Shown here: piece after piece, positions 33,136-42,353 of the stretch
Position numbering within the stretch: the stretch's first letter is position 1
Layout: the number at the start of each line of letters is the position of its first letter
Translations under genes and position numbers: made by a program
Assembly: GCA_901472455.1 (NCBI GenBank)
Contig: LR590464.1
Location: forward strand, 2,728,001-2,792,000
Direction of reading: 5' to 3'
From: Leclercia adecarboxylata
Lineage (GTDB): Bacteria; Pseudomonadota; Gammaproteobacteria; Enterobacterales; Enterobacteriaceae
DNA length: 64,000 nucleotides
Notes under the pieces: model-generated
The model's input: only the letters and a program-made list of their open reading frames with translations
Database searches by the model: none
What the model was told of the DNA's origin: nothing

Positions 33136-34324
33136 CGCGTTTTGTCCTGCAACCTGCGGCTGCGTAGTGAATCGATCGAACAGCCAGTCCGCCTGAGCGG
33201 GTTCTGACGTAGCCAGTAAATCGGTAAGGGTGGCCGCACTGCGACACTCCCCCATCAGCAGCACGCCTGCCAGCGTGCCGTTGCGAACCAGTAAACGGCG
33301 GTAGTGGTGGGTCAGCGGATCCCAGCTGGTCCACACCGCATCATTTTCCCGAGCAGTGATATCTCCCACACTGAACAGCTCAACCCCGGTCACTTTCAGG
33401 CGCATGCCGGTTTGCATCAGGGTAAAGGGCGTCACACTCTCTCCGGCCAGACGCGCGGCGAGGATCCCGGCCTGGGCGAGACACGGAGCCACCAGCCCCC
33501 AGGTTTGCCCGTCTATTTCGCAGCACTCGCCGATGGCGCTGATGCCGCTTAGCGCGCTGCGCATCTGGTCATCCACCCGGATCCCGCGCCCGCACGGCAC
33601 CCCGCAGGCCTTGGCCAGGGCAATGTTGGGGGTCACGCCGGTCGCCAGCACCACCCGCGTGGCCGCTAAGGTGCGCCTGTCACTGAGGGTGACGCTGTCG
33701 GCAGCAATCGCCGTCAGGCCGCTATTCAATTCACAGCCGATGCCCCGCTCTGCAAGCGCCTGCTCCAGCAGCAGCCCGGCCTGCTGATCCAACTGCTGCT
33801 CCATCAGCCACGGACCGCGATGAACCAGAGTGACGTTGTCACCGTGACGTTGTAACGCCGCGGCCGCTTCCACCCCGAGCACCCCGCCCCCCAGCACCAC
33901 CGCCGGGCCGGGTGTCGCCAGTATGGCGTTCACGTCGTCGAGGGTGCGGAAGGTAAAGACGTGCGGCAGACCACTGCCAGGGATCGGCGGTACAAAGGGC
34001 TGCGACCCGGTGGCGAACACCAGCTCATCCCACCCCATCAGCCGTTTATCGGTACGCAGCATCCGCGCCGCGCACTCCACCGCCAGGACCCGCTCCCCGC
34101 TCAGCACCGTAACGCCGCGCTGCTGATACCAGGCCTCATCGTGCAGCCGGATGGCGGCAGCCTCTTTCTCGCCTCCCAGCACTGGCGACAGCTGTATACG
34201 GTTGTTAGGCTGGCATCTGTTCGTCACCGATGACGGTGATCGCGTAGCGACCGGGCGCGCGGTCAGTCAGCGACTCAATCAGCCGCGTTGCCGCCAACCC
34301 GTTTCCAATGATGACCAGGCGCAT
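33132..34324 (-). CDS. nasC: Nitrate reductase electron-transfer subunit NasC (FAD/NAD-dependent)
   Basis: An FAD- and NAD-binding oxidoreductase that passes electrons from NADH to NasA. It starts MRLVIIGNGLAATRLIESL, with a second nucleotide-binding glycine motif in AVVLGGGVLGVEAA and a third block (LVFATGSQPFVPPIPGS) typical of rubredoxin-reductase-like proteins. The start ATG lies 12 bases after the nasD stop. In the sequence as given the frame runs without a stop into nasB; in the neighbouring frame a TGA overlaps the nasB ATG (33132-33135), the normal coupling pattern in this operon. I therefore assume a lost or gained base near the end and about 397 residues. Confidence 0.85.
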
Positions 34325-34335
34325 GGTGGTGCTCC

Positions 34336-35128
34336 TCAGGCCGCTTTCGGCTGTTTTTTCGTAGAGGAAATGAAGGATCTGCTGGCGCATATGGTGATAG
34401 CGGCTCTCCTCCGCCAGCTGCACCCGGTTACGCGGGCGCGGCAGGTCGACGCGCAATATCTCCCCTACCGTTGCCGCCGGGCCGTTGGTCATCATCAGCA
34501 CCCGATCCGAGAGCAGCACCGCCTCGTCAACGTCGTGGGTAATCAGCACGATGGTGGTGTTTAGCTCCTGCTGAATTTTCATCACCGAATCCTGCAGATG
34601 GGCCGCGGGTCAGGGCGTCGAGGGCGCCGAACGGCTCATCCATCAGCAGCACTTTCGGCTTCATCGCCAGGGCGCGGGCAATGCCGACCCGCTGCTTCAT
34701 GCCGCCGGAGATCTCTCCCGGACGCTTGTGGATGGCATGCCCCATCTGCACCCGATCGAGGTTGTGTTCAATCCACTCCCGACGCTCGGCCTTGCTCATG
34801 CTGCGGCGGAACACCTGATCCACCGCCAGCGCCACGTTGTCGAAGCAGGTCAGCCACGGCAGCAGGGAGTGGTTCTGGAACACCACCGCCCGCTCCGGCC
34901 CCGGGCCTGCGATCTCGCGGTTATCGCAGATCAGCCCGCCTTCGCTGGGCAGGGTGATACCGGCGATGAGGTTCAGCAGCGTCGATTTGCCGCAGCCGGA
35001 ATGGCCGATCAAGCTGACGGTCTCCCCCCTCGTGGATATCAAAAGAGACGTTCTGCAGTGCCAGAAACTCGCCGCTGGCCGTGGAAAAACGCTGGCTGAC
35101 GGCCTGGACCTGAATTAATGGTTTTCAT
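34336..35128 (-). CDS. nasD: Nitrate ABC transporter ATP-binding protein NasD
   Basis: The ATPase of the nitrate/nitrite importer NasFED, acting on the cytoplasmic face. Walker A is [12 protein letters not shown], the signature is [16 protein letters not shown], and Walker B is [12 protein letters not shown], followed by the switch histidine in LITHDVDEA. The start ATG (35126-35128) is followed by one A too many, so the frame is lost after two codons; another break near 34,610 and one in an A run near 34,365 follow. The restored C-terminus is FLYEKQPKAA with stop at 34336. The intended length is about 262 residues. Confidence 0.92.
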
Positions 35129-35137
35129 GTGCGCTCC

Positions 35138-36016
35138 TTATTTTTCCTGCCAGCTGAAACGACGGGCGATGAGCATCAGCCCCTGCTCCAGCAGCAAACC
35201 CACCACGCCGATAATGACGATGGCGATGAGAATGTTTTCGACGTTGAGGTTGTTCCACTCATTCCAGATCCAGAAGCCGATCCCCAGCCCCCCGGTAAGC
35301 ATCTCGGCGGCGACAATCACCAGCCAGGCGATGCCGATAGAGAGGCGCACCCCGGTCAATACCGCGGGCAGCACGGCAGGAAACAGAATGCGGCGCATCA
35401 CCGTCCACTCAGAGAGCTGTAACACCCGCGCCACGTTGAGGTAATCCTCGGGAATACGGCGTACCCCTTCGGCGGTGTTAATGACCATCGGCCAGATTGA
35501 GCAGATAAAAATGGTCCAGCTGGAGGCGGGTTCGGCTTTCTGGAACAGCAGCAGGCCAATCGGCAGCCAGGCCAGCGGGCTGACCGGGCGCAACAGGGCA
35601 ATCAGCGGGTTAAACATGCGCGCCAGAAAAGTAAAGCGCCCAATCATAAAGCCCAGCGGGATCCCGACCAGCGCCGCCAGGCCAAAGCCCATCGCGACAC
35701 GCTGCAGCGAGGCCAGTACGTTCCAGCCCACCCCCATGTCGTTCGGCCCGTCGCGGTAAAACGGATCGGCAAACAGGGTGATGGCCGAATCCAGCGTACT
35801 GAGCGGCGTCGGGAAGCCTTTGCTGTTGATGGCCGCCAGTTGCCAGGCGATGACCAGCAGCCCGAGGCCGAGCAGCGCCGGGATAAGGCGTTGCAGCAGG
35901 TCGTTCATCCGGCGGGCAAAAGCGGGAGTGCGGCGGCGCACCTGCACCGGCGGCAGCGCGATCACTTCCCCGCTGACCGGCGCAGCGGGTGCCGCTTTGG
36001 TGTTTACGTTTTTCAT
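35138..36016 (-). CDS. nasE: Nitrate ABC transporter permease NasE
   Basis: The inner-membrane channel subunit of the NasFED nitrate importer, of the NrtB/TauC-type binding-protein-dependent permease family. The frame is intact at 292 residues. After a hydrophilic N-terminus (to about residue 40) come about six membrane segments, with the EAA-type loop near RVLQLSEWTVMRRILFPAVLP, which contacts NasD. It starts one base after the nasF stop codon and ends ten bases before nasD, so all three are in one transcript. Confidence 0.94.
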   Translation of the reverse strand: MKNVNTKAAPAAPVSGEVIALPPVQVRRRTPAFARRMNDLLQRLIPALLGLGLLVIAWQLAAINSKGFPTPLSTLDSAITLFADPFYRDGPNDMGVGWNVLASLQRVAMGFGLAALVGIPLGFMIGRFTFLARMFNPLIALLRPVSPLAWLPIGLLLFQKAEPASSWTIFICSIWPMVINTAEGVRRIPEDYLNVARVLQLSEWTVMRRILFPAVLPAVLTGVRLSIGIAWLVIVAAEMLTGGLGIGFWIWNEWNNLNVENILIAIVIIGVVGLLLEQGLMLIARRFSWQEK

Positions 36017-36017
36017 A

Positions 36018-37265
36018 TCAAGCCCCTGTACGGTGAATAGCGAAACGGTTGGCGTACCCCTGCGGATCGGTGCCGTTCCAGACGGTGCCGTCCATCAGGG
36101 TGCTGCTACGCAGCGGCGACGAAGGTGCGCGAATGCCTCCCACCGCGCTGGCGGCGTCCTGCCAGACGTCGGTGCGATTGATGCGCCGGGCGATGGCGGC
36201 GTAGTCCGGGTCAGTTTTCAGCAGCCCCCAGCGGCGGAACTGGGTTAAGAACCACATCCCGTCGGAGTGCCACGGGTAGCTGACCGCCCCATCCTCAAAG
36301 AAGCGGATCGGATGGGCATCCTGCCAGCGCTGACCTACGCCATTGTCGTACTCCCCCAGCATGCGGCCGGTGAGGTACTGCTCTTTGGTGTTGAGCCAGG
36401 CGCGGCGGGCCAGCAGTTGGGCGGTCTCCTGCTTGTTCTGTGGCGAAGCATCGATCCAGCGCTGCGCCTCCATCAGGGCGCTGACCAGCGCCCGGGCGGT
36501 ATGGGGATAGCTCTCTACCCACTCCCGTCGGGTGCCCAGGATTTTTTCCGGGTGTTCCGGCCAGATGGACTGGGAGGTGGCAGCGGTAAAACCAATGCGA
36601 TCGTTAATGGCGCGTGCGTTCCACGGCTCGCCGACGCAGAAGCCGACCATATTGCCGATGCGCATGTTCATCACCATCTGCGGCGGCGGCACCACCACGG
36701 TGCGAACGTCGTCAAAGGGGTTAATGCCCGCACTGGCCAGCCAGTAGTAGAGCCACATGGCATGGGTGCCGGTGGGAAAGGTATGGGCAAAGGTGTACGT
36801 GCCCGGTGCCTGCTGGCCGATGAGCCTCTTCAGCCCCTCGCCGTCGCGTACGCCCTGCTGCGCCAGATCGCTCGACAGGGTAATCGCCTGCCCGTTCTGG
36901 TTGAGGGTCATCAGGTTGGCCATGGGCTTAGGTTTACCGGCGATCCCCAGCTCCAGGCCGTACAGCAGACCATAGAGAATGTGCGCGGCATCCAGCTCCC
37001 CGGCCACCAGCTTGTCGCGAACCGCTGCCCAGCTGGCCTCTTTGGTGGGCACCAGGGTGAAGCCATATTTTTTATCGAACCCTTTATATGCCGCGATCGC
37101 CAGCGGCGCGCAGTCAGTGAGCGGGATGAAACCCACCCGCACCGTATCGAGTTCCGGTTTATCGGAGCCTGCGGCCCATGCGGCCTGCATGACGCCCGGT
37201 AACATCAGCGCCCCGCCTGCCAGCGCACTGGCCTGTAAAAAACGCCGCCTTGTCCATTCCACCAT
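36018..37265 (-). CDS. nasF: Nitrate-binding protein NasF with Tat-type signal
   Basis: The periplasmic nitrate/nitrite-binding component of the importer. The frame is intact at 415 residues. The N-terminus MVEWTRRRFLQASALAGG carries a twin-arginine motif (RRRFLQA) and a hydrophobic stretch ending AWAAGS, so export through Tat is expected. The body is of the NrtA/CmpA family (RVGFIPLTDCAPLAIAAYKG). The ATG at 37263-37265 is chosen because AGGAG precedes it; an in-frame extension upstream would lie in the leader terminator. It is the first gene of nasFEDCBA and is controlled by the leader described next. Confidence 0.95.
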   Translation of the reverse strand: MVEWTRRRFLQASALAGGALMLPGVMQAAWAAGSDKPELDTVRVGFIPLTDCAPLAIAAYKGFDKKYGFTLVPTKEASWAAVRDKLVAGELDAAHILYGLLYGLELGIAGKPKPMANLMTLNQNGQAITLSSDLAQQGVRDGEGLKRLIGQQAPGTYTFAHTFPTGTHAMWLYYWLASAGINPFDDVRTVVVPPPQMVMNMRIGNMVGFCVGEPWNARAINDRIGFTAATSQSIWPEHPEKILGTRREWVESYPHTARALVSALMEAQRWIDASPQNKQETAQLLARRAWLNTKEQYLTGRMLGEYDNGVGQRWQDAHPIRFFEDGAVSYPWHSDGMWFLTQFRRWGLLKTDPDYAAIARRINRTDVWQDAASAVGGIRAPSSPLRSSTLMDGTVWNGTDPQGYANRFAIHRTGA

Positions 37266-37287
37266 GCTCACTCCTGAAAAAAAAGCC

Positions 37288-37369
37288 AAAAAAAAGCGCC
37301 CGGCAGTGCCGAAGCACTGCAGGACGCCTTTATCCTGAAGACCGTCGCACCGCCGTTGGCGCGTGGTCT
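37288..37369 (-). promoter_or_regulatory. nasF antitermination leader: two ANTAR hexaloop hairpins overlapping a terminator
   Basis: On the transcript (minus strand) hairpin P1 at 37369-37339 is AGACC-A-CGC-GCC, loop AACGGC, GGU-GCG-AC-GGUCU. One base later P2 at 37337-37320 is CAGGAU, loop AAAGGC, GUCCUG. Both hexaloops have A at position 1 and G at position 4, the known ANTAR recognition pattern. The terminator at 37327-37296 (core GCAGUGC-UUCG-GCACUGC) is followed by eight U residues (37295-37288). Its 5' arm reuses the P2 3' arm, so P2 and terminator exclude each other. NasR, which carries an ANTAR domain, is encoded just upstream. Confidence 0.88.
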
Positions 37370-37388
37370 CAAATTGTTAATTATCTAA

Positions 37389-37404
37389 TGCAAAGGGGAT
37401 GCCA
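37389..37404 (-). promoter_or_regulatory. Sigma-54 promoter of nasFEDCBA
   Basis: The minus strand reads TGGCATCCCCTTTGCA, with GG and GC separated by exactly ten bases, the -24/-12 pattern of RpoN promoters (consensus TGGCAC-N5-TTGCA). The expected start, about 12 bases downstream, would begin the transcript near 37378, shortly before P1. This matches NtrC/sigma-54 control of nas operons under nitrogen limitation. A GCGCTG-G-CAGCGC palindrome at 37445-37457 may be an upstream site. Confidence 0.82.
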
Positions 37405-37494
37405 GCTTTTAACGCCTTGCCAGACGGGCATTTTTTAATAGCGGGCGCTGGCAGCGCACCTCAATCATGCAAAGGTTGCCCATCGGGAGTGCAT

Positions 37495-38649
37495 CTACTG
37501 CTGCCAGAGCGCCTTCACCGTGAGTAGCGCCCGGGCGATATCCACCATGCGCTGGTTCTTGTCCATCGCCATCTTGCGCAGCTGGCACCAGGCCTGCTCC
37601 TCGCTCATCTGCTGATGGGTCATTAGCACGCTTTTGGCTTTATCGATCACCTTGCGCTCCTCCAGGGTGTCGCGCATTGAGGCCAGCTGGCGGGAGAGCT
37701 GTTCGATCTCCCGCGCCTGCTGGCGCACCAGCGGCAGGAGCGGCTTTTGCGGATAGAGGGCCAGCGGCTCTTCCGTTGACGGCTCCTCCGGCAGGTCGTC
37801 GTCGGCCCGGCCAATCAGCGTCTCCACCGCCAGCATCAGATCGGCAATCTGCATCTCTTCGAGAGTGCGCAGGTGTTCGAGGCGCTCGGTCTGGAGCGAA
37901 AACCAGTGCAGCGCCAGCACGCCCTTATCCGCCGCAGGCTGCCGGGTGCAGGCCAGTCGTCGCAGCTGTTCAGTTTCGGCGCCCGGCACGCTGAGGGTGA
38001 AGTGGTCATGCAGGCTGGCGGGCGTCAGGGAGAGAAAAACGTCGAAGCAGGCCTGCTGCCCGTCGATGCGGTCCACCAGGGTCTGGCGCATCTCATCGCT
38101 GAAATAGCCCTGGGTGAAGCCTATCGCCCCCAGCGCCCGCTCCTGCCCGACCAGCTCTTTGCCCTGCATCAGGCTGTAAAGCGCGACAAACCTGCCGGCG
38201 ATTTGCGGATCGTCAATGCTGTCGTTAAGTTGCGGCACGATACTGAGCAGGTTGCGCAGCGTGCGGCTGTAGCGCTCCATCGCGACATCGGCGGGCAGCG
38301 CACAGGCGGTAATGGCCTCGCGCAGCGCAGGAAGTTGCTCCAGGCTTTGCAGGGCGTTTGCGACCCGCTCGCTGAGGGCGCCGCTGGCCATCAACGGCGT
38401 ACCGAGGGCCTGGAGCAGCGCCTTAAGATGATCGTCCACCAGTGCGCGGCTGGCTTTACACTCCAGGGCATACAGCGTGCCCTGTGAGCAGAGCCAGATA
38501 TTGGAAGCCCCGCGCTCGCACTGTAGCATGTGTGCAAGATGGCTGATCCGGCTAACAAGCTGGCCCAACTGGGCCAGTTTGCACAGCTGCTGTTTACGCA
38601 TCAGTCTGGCGTGCTGAAACCATGCGGTGGCGCCGGTGATAATCGTCAT
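37495..38649 (-). CDS. nasR: Nitrate-responsive antiterminator NasR (NIT-ANTAR)
   Basis: Binds nitrate or nitrite through an N-terminal NIT sensor domain (about residues 30-290, all helical) and, through a C-terminal ANTAR RNA-binding domain, prevents termination in the nasF leader. The ANTAR region is visible at the end: ERKVIDKAKSVLMTHQQMSEEQAW, quoted here in part as KAKSVLMTHQQMSEEQAW, followed by DKNQRMVDIARALL. The frame is intact at 384 residues. The ATG at 38647-38649 (MTIITGATAWFQ) follows GGAGAG and is preferred over an upstream in-frame ATG. It lies immediately upstream of its target operon. Confidence 0.95.
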   Translation of the reverse strand: MTIITGATAWFQHARLMRKQQLCKLAQLGQLVSRISHLAHMLQCERGASNIWLCSQGTLYALECKASRALVDDHLKALLQALGTPLMASGALSERVANALQSLEQLPALREAITACALPADVAMERYSRTLRNLLSIVPQLNDSIDDPQIAGRFVALYSLMQGKELVGQERALGAIGFTQGYFSDEMRQTLVDRIDGQQACFDVFLSLTPASLHDHFTLSVPGAETEQLRRLACTRQPAADKGVLALHWFSLQTERLEHLRTLEEMQIADLMLAVETLIGRADDDLPEEPSTEEPLALYPQKPLLPLVRQQAREIEQLSRQLASMRDTLEERKVIDKAKSVLMTHQQMSEEQAWCQLRKMAMDKNQRMVDIARALLTVKALWQQ

Positions 38650-38719
38650 GCTTACTCTCCGGGTCAGTGTTTGACAGAGAGAAGCAATTTTCATGCCTTT
38701 TTAATTTTCAGGAGTCAAG

Positions 38720-39073
38720 ATGCAGAAGATCGTTATCGTCGCCAATGGCGCGGCCTATGGCAGTGAGTCCCTGTTCAACAGCCTGCGGCTGGCAATTGCT
38801 CTACGCGAGCAGGAGAGCGAGCTGGATCTGCGCCTGTTTTTAATGTCCGATGCGGTCACCGCCGGGCTGCGCGGCCAGAAGCCTGCCGAGGGCTATAACA
38901 TCCAGCAGATGCTGGAGATCCTCACTGCGCAAAACGTGCCGGTGAAGCTGTGCAAGACCTGCACCGACGGCCGCGGCATTAGCGCCCTGCCGCTGATTGA
39001 CGGGGTGGAAATCGGCACCCTGGTGGAGCTGGCGCAGTGGACGTTATCCGCGGATAAACTATTAACTTTCTAA
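38720..39073 (+). CDS. ychN: DsrE-family protein YchN
   Basis: A small cytoplasmic protein of the DsrE/DsrF sulfur-relay fold. E. coli YchN forms a hexamer, and its role is not settled. The frame is intact at 117 residues and nearly identical to E. coli (MQKIVIVANGAAYGSES). Cysteines lie in KLCKTCTDGRG, where the family has its putative active site. AGGAG precedes the ATG. It is divergent from nasR. Confidence 0.96.
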   Translation: MQKIVIVANGAAYGSESLFNSLRLAIALREQESELDLRLFLMSDAVTAGLRGQKPAEGYNIQQMLEILTAQNVPVKLCKTCTDGRGISALPLIDGVEIGTLVELAQWTLSADKLLTF

Positions 39074-39180
39074 TAATGATTTAACTGAAATATTATTTTC
39101 TTATGAGCGCGGTTCCAGCATCAAGTTTGCCTGCCCGATGCCGATAGGCTTCTTACAACAACACAGCAGGTATAACAATT

Positions 39181-40965
39181 ATGTTCAGGTCAATTCGCGC
39201 TCGTATTATTGCGGCGACGGTCGGATGTCTTATCGCCGCGCTCATTTTGAACACCGTGATTAATTTCCAGGTCACGCGTCAGGATAATCAACAGTCGCAA
39301 CGCGACATGCTGGCCAGCACCAGCGCCAGCCACAGCCTGGCGATAGCCGACTGGGTTAGCAGCAAAACCACCATTATTAACTCCCTGCAAGGCGTAGCCC
39401 TGAGCGACGATCCGGTGCCGATGTTTAAACAGCTGGCGCAGGCGGGCGGGTTTATCAACGTCTATGTTGGCTATGCCAGCAAAACCGCGAAGTTCTCCAA
39501 TCCTGACGGCGTGCCCGCCGACTACGATCCCACGGTGCGTCCGTGGTATCAGCAGGCGGTAAAAGAGGATCGCGCGATTGTTACCGCCCCTTATGTTGAT
39601 ACCGGAACCAAAAAGCTGGTGGTCACCTTTGCGGTCCCGGTGAAAGAGAACGGCGAGCTGAAAGCAGTCCTGGCGGGAGACGTGGCGATGGACAGCGTGA
39701 TTGCCAACGTGCGCGGCATTCATCCAACGCCGGCCAGCAGCGGGCTGCTGATAGACAGCGACGGCACAGTGATCGCCGCCAACGATCCTGCCCCTGACCC
39801 TGAAACCCTTTGCCGATGTCATCCACGGCGTTGACCTGAATATCCTGAAAAGCGGAAAGCGCGCCGAAGGTCAGTTTAACGACGCGGCGAAAACCTTTGC
39901 CGCCACCCCAATAGCCGGGACCCAGTGGCAACTGGTGGTCGCCCTTGACAGTGATGATGCGACCTCCGGGATGCGCACCCTGCTGAAAGCCTCTTCCCTG
40001 TCGCTGGTGATCCTGGTTCTGCTCAGTGCCGTTGTGGTTCATTTCGTGATTGCCCGCCTGCTGAAACGCCTGTCGGATATTCGCGATGCGATGCATGCCA
40101 TCGCTAACGGCACTAACGATCTTTCCCAGCGTCTGCCGGAGAAAGGTGAGGATGAGGTAGCGCAGATTGCCCATGCCTTTAACGCCTTCAGTGACAAGCT
40201 CTCGGTGGTGATGGTGCAGCTGCGTGATGCCAGCGCCTCGGTGAAAAACGCCGCTCAGGAGATCGCCGCCGGTAACCAGGATCTCTCTGGCCGCACCGAG
40301 CGGGCCGCCTCCAGCCTGCGCGAAACCGCCAGCGCCGTGGAGCAGATCACCGCCTCTGTCGCCCAGTCAACCGAATCGGCCGCCATTGCCAATGCGCAGG
40401 CAGGCAAAGCCTCCGAGGCAGCCACCCGTGGCGGCAGCGTCGTCTCCCAGGCGATCACCACCATGCAGTCCATCGAAGCCGCATCCACCAAAATTGGCGA
40501 CATCACCAGCGTGATTGACGGCATCGCCTTCCAGACCAATATTCTGGCACTCAACGCCTCGGTTGAAGCCGCGCGGGCGGGTGAACAGGGTCGTGGTTTT
40601 GCGGTTGTCGCAGGGGAAGTACGTAATCTTGCCAGCCGCAGCGCCCAGGCAGCCAAAGAGATTAAAAGCCTGATTGATTCCACTACCGACAGCGTGGCGA
40701 CCGGTTCGCGCTTTGTACACCTGGCCGGACAGAGCATGGATGAGATTGTCACCAGCATCGGCAGTATGTCGGGCATCATGCGAGAGATCACCGTCGCCAC
40801 CAGCGAGCAGATGAAAGGCATTCAGGAGATCAACCGGGCGGTAACGCATCTCGACAGCATGGTGCAGCAGAACGCCGAACTGGTGGTGCAGTCGCCGCCG
40901 CGGCCAGCGCCCTGCAGGGTCAGGCAGGCGAGCTGGCTGAAACCGCCGGACATTTCCGCATTTAA
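39181..40965 (+). CDS. Methyl-accepting chemotaxis protein with dCache-type sensor
   Basis: A chemoreceptor feeding the CheA/CheW signalling complex. Order: membrane segment 1 (about residues 9-28), a periplasmic Cache-type ligand domain (block DYDPTVRPWYQQAV, then APYVDTGTKKLVVTFAVPV), membrane segment 2 (about 275-297), HAMP (RLLKRLSDIRDAMHAIANG), and a signalling domain with the hairpin tip DGIAFQTNILALNASVEAARAG, given in part as IAFQTNILALNASVEAA. The protein ends AETAGHFRI, with no C-terminal pentapeptide for CheR/CheB. Two frame breaks (near 39795 and 40900) cancel in length, giving 594 residues. The ligand is unknown. E. coli has no receptor here. Confidence 0.9.
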
Positions 40966-41175
40966 TGTTAACCCGATGCCTGAAGGCGGTGTAAAGCGAT
41001 GCTCGCTGAACGCTTTCAGGCATATTGTCATTTTTGTTTAAGGGTTATGCCATTTTTTGATCAAAATCAGCACCCCTGACCTTCCCCTTTGGTGTTATGC
41101 CATGAGTGAATTGTGAACAACATCACGCTCAGGATTAACCGCAAGGAGAGCGTTGTTTCCATACAGGGTAAAAAA

Positions 41176-41419
41176 ATGGCATTGGTAAAAGCAAGTCTGA
41201 AGTTGTTTGGTGGGGATACGGTGGTGGTACGTTGCTCAGAGCGTTGTCATATTCATCTGATGAGTAACAAAGCCCCACGCAAAACGCAGGCAGATATTCT
41301 AAGCGTGCAGAACCGGGATAGCGCCTGGCTCACGGTACCTTTATACCGGCATCTGGGAGGTGCTCATCGACAGCCACAGCCAGTCGCTTGAGCACTCCAT
41401 TAGCTACGTTGCCGCCTGA
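41176..41419 (+). CDS. Small DUF1883-like protein
   Basis: An unassigned protein of about 80 residues. The start ATG (41176) follows AGGG by seven bases and gives MALVKASLKLFGGDTVVVRC. After removal of one extra T near 41341, the frame continues TVPYTGIWEVLIDSHSQSLE and ends SYVAA at 41419. The pattern (GDTVVVRCS, IHLMS, VP-TGIWEVLID) resembles the short beta-sandwich DUF1883 family, but this is recognition by eye. It lies between the chemoreceptor and the terminator. An alternative in-frame start at 41113 adds 21 residues. Confidence 0.6.
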
Positions 41420-41427
41420 GGCGAGAT

Positions 41428-41463
41428 CGCCCGGTATGCTGGAAAGCTACCGGGCGTTTTTTT
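41428..41463 (+). terminator. Terminator between the small gene and chaC
   Basis: CGCCCGGTA...TACCGGGCG with an 11-base loop is followed by seven T residues. It ends at the stop codon of the convergent chaC. Confidence 0.88.
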
Positions 41464-42160
41464 CAGGCAAAGCCTGGCGTCAGCGGGCTGTCAGGCTGGG
41501 CGCCGTCCAGCAAGGCCCGCACACGCGATACCAGCTCATTCAGACAATCATCCCGCATGCCCAGTCGCGTCAGCTCCTGATCGAGCGAGAACAGATACTG
41601 GGCGTTAGTCCCAAGCGGGCCGCTGGCCGCAGCAATCCAGTGGCGCGATGACCTGCGCACGGGTGTCGGCTTCAAAAAGCGGATGGCGCGGATCCATAAT
41701 GAATACCAGCGCATTGACGGTGCGTCCGTCATCAAGTTCCAGCTTGCACCAGCTCGGCATATAGCAGCCGGTGATCATCTCGCGCTTCCATAGCAGGGAC
41801 AACTCCTCTTCCAGGGTTGCATCTGGCAGGCGATAGGCCACGCCCGTGGTGCGTCCGCCCTCTTTCAGTGCAAGCATACGTCCAGGCTGGCAGGCGCTAC
41901 CGCGACCGGCGGTCAGGCGCAGACAGAACGCGCGGTGCCAGCCCGGCAGGGTGCCGGTTGCCGATTCGACAAACTCCAGCGCCGGGTTCCACATCAGCGA
42001 GCCCATAGCCGAAAAGCCACACCGGACCGTTGTCCGGGCGACAGGCAAGGGTTGCAGCCAGCGACGCCGCACGCTGCTCGGCTGACCACAGAAGCGATTC
42101 TTCAATCGCACCGAAGGCCGTTTTACAGTCGGCCTTCATAAGAAAATCACGCGTTAACAT
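41463..42160 (-). CDS. chaC: Glutathione-specific gamma-glutamylcyclotransferase ChaC
   Basis: Family members cleave glutathione to 5-oxoproline and Cys-Gly in the cytoplasm. The N-terminal block RDFLMKADCKTAFGAIEES matches E. coli ChaC. The substrate loop (VWLFGYGSLMWNP in restored frame) and the catalytic glutamate region (REMITGCYMPSW) are present, and the protein ends LTPGFA. Frame breaks near 42010, 41930 and 41635 split it. The intended length is about 231 residues. In E. coli the gene belongs to the chaABC cluster. Confidence 0.92.
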
Positions 42161-42353
42161 ATTGCACCTCCGCCACTGCCTGCTTCCTTGCGCACACTTT
42201 TGTGAACCTTCCAGGTCCTTTTACTGCTCAATTAGAAAGCAGTAACGTGACGATATGCAATAAACTCGCCGGGTGCAATACAACTCCAGCGCAACCGCCT
42301 TAAAAGCTAACGCGCAGCGTGCAAATTTTTAAACACAGCCCAGTGTAAACAGG

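Noticed and set aside
37266..37289. An eight-codon N-terminal extension of NasF (MAFFSGVS)
   Set aside because: It would be encoded in the poly-T tract and ribosome binding site of the leader; the ATG at 37265 follows AGGAG and begins directly before the twin-arginine motif.
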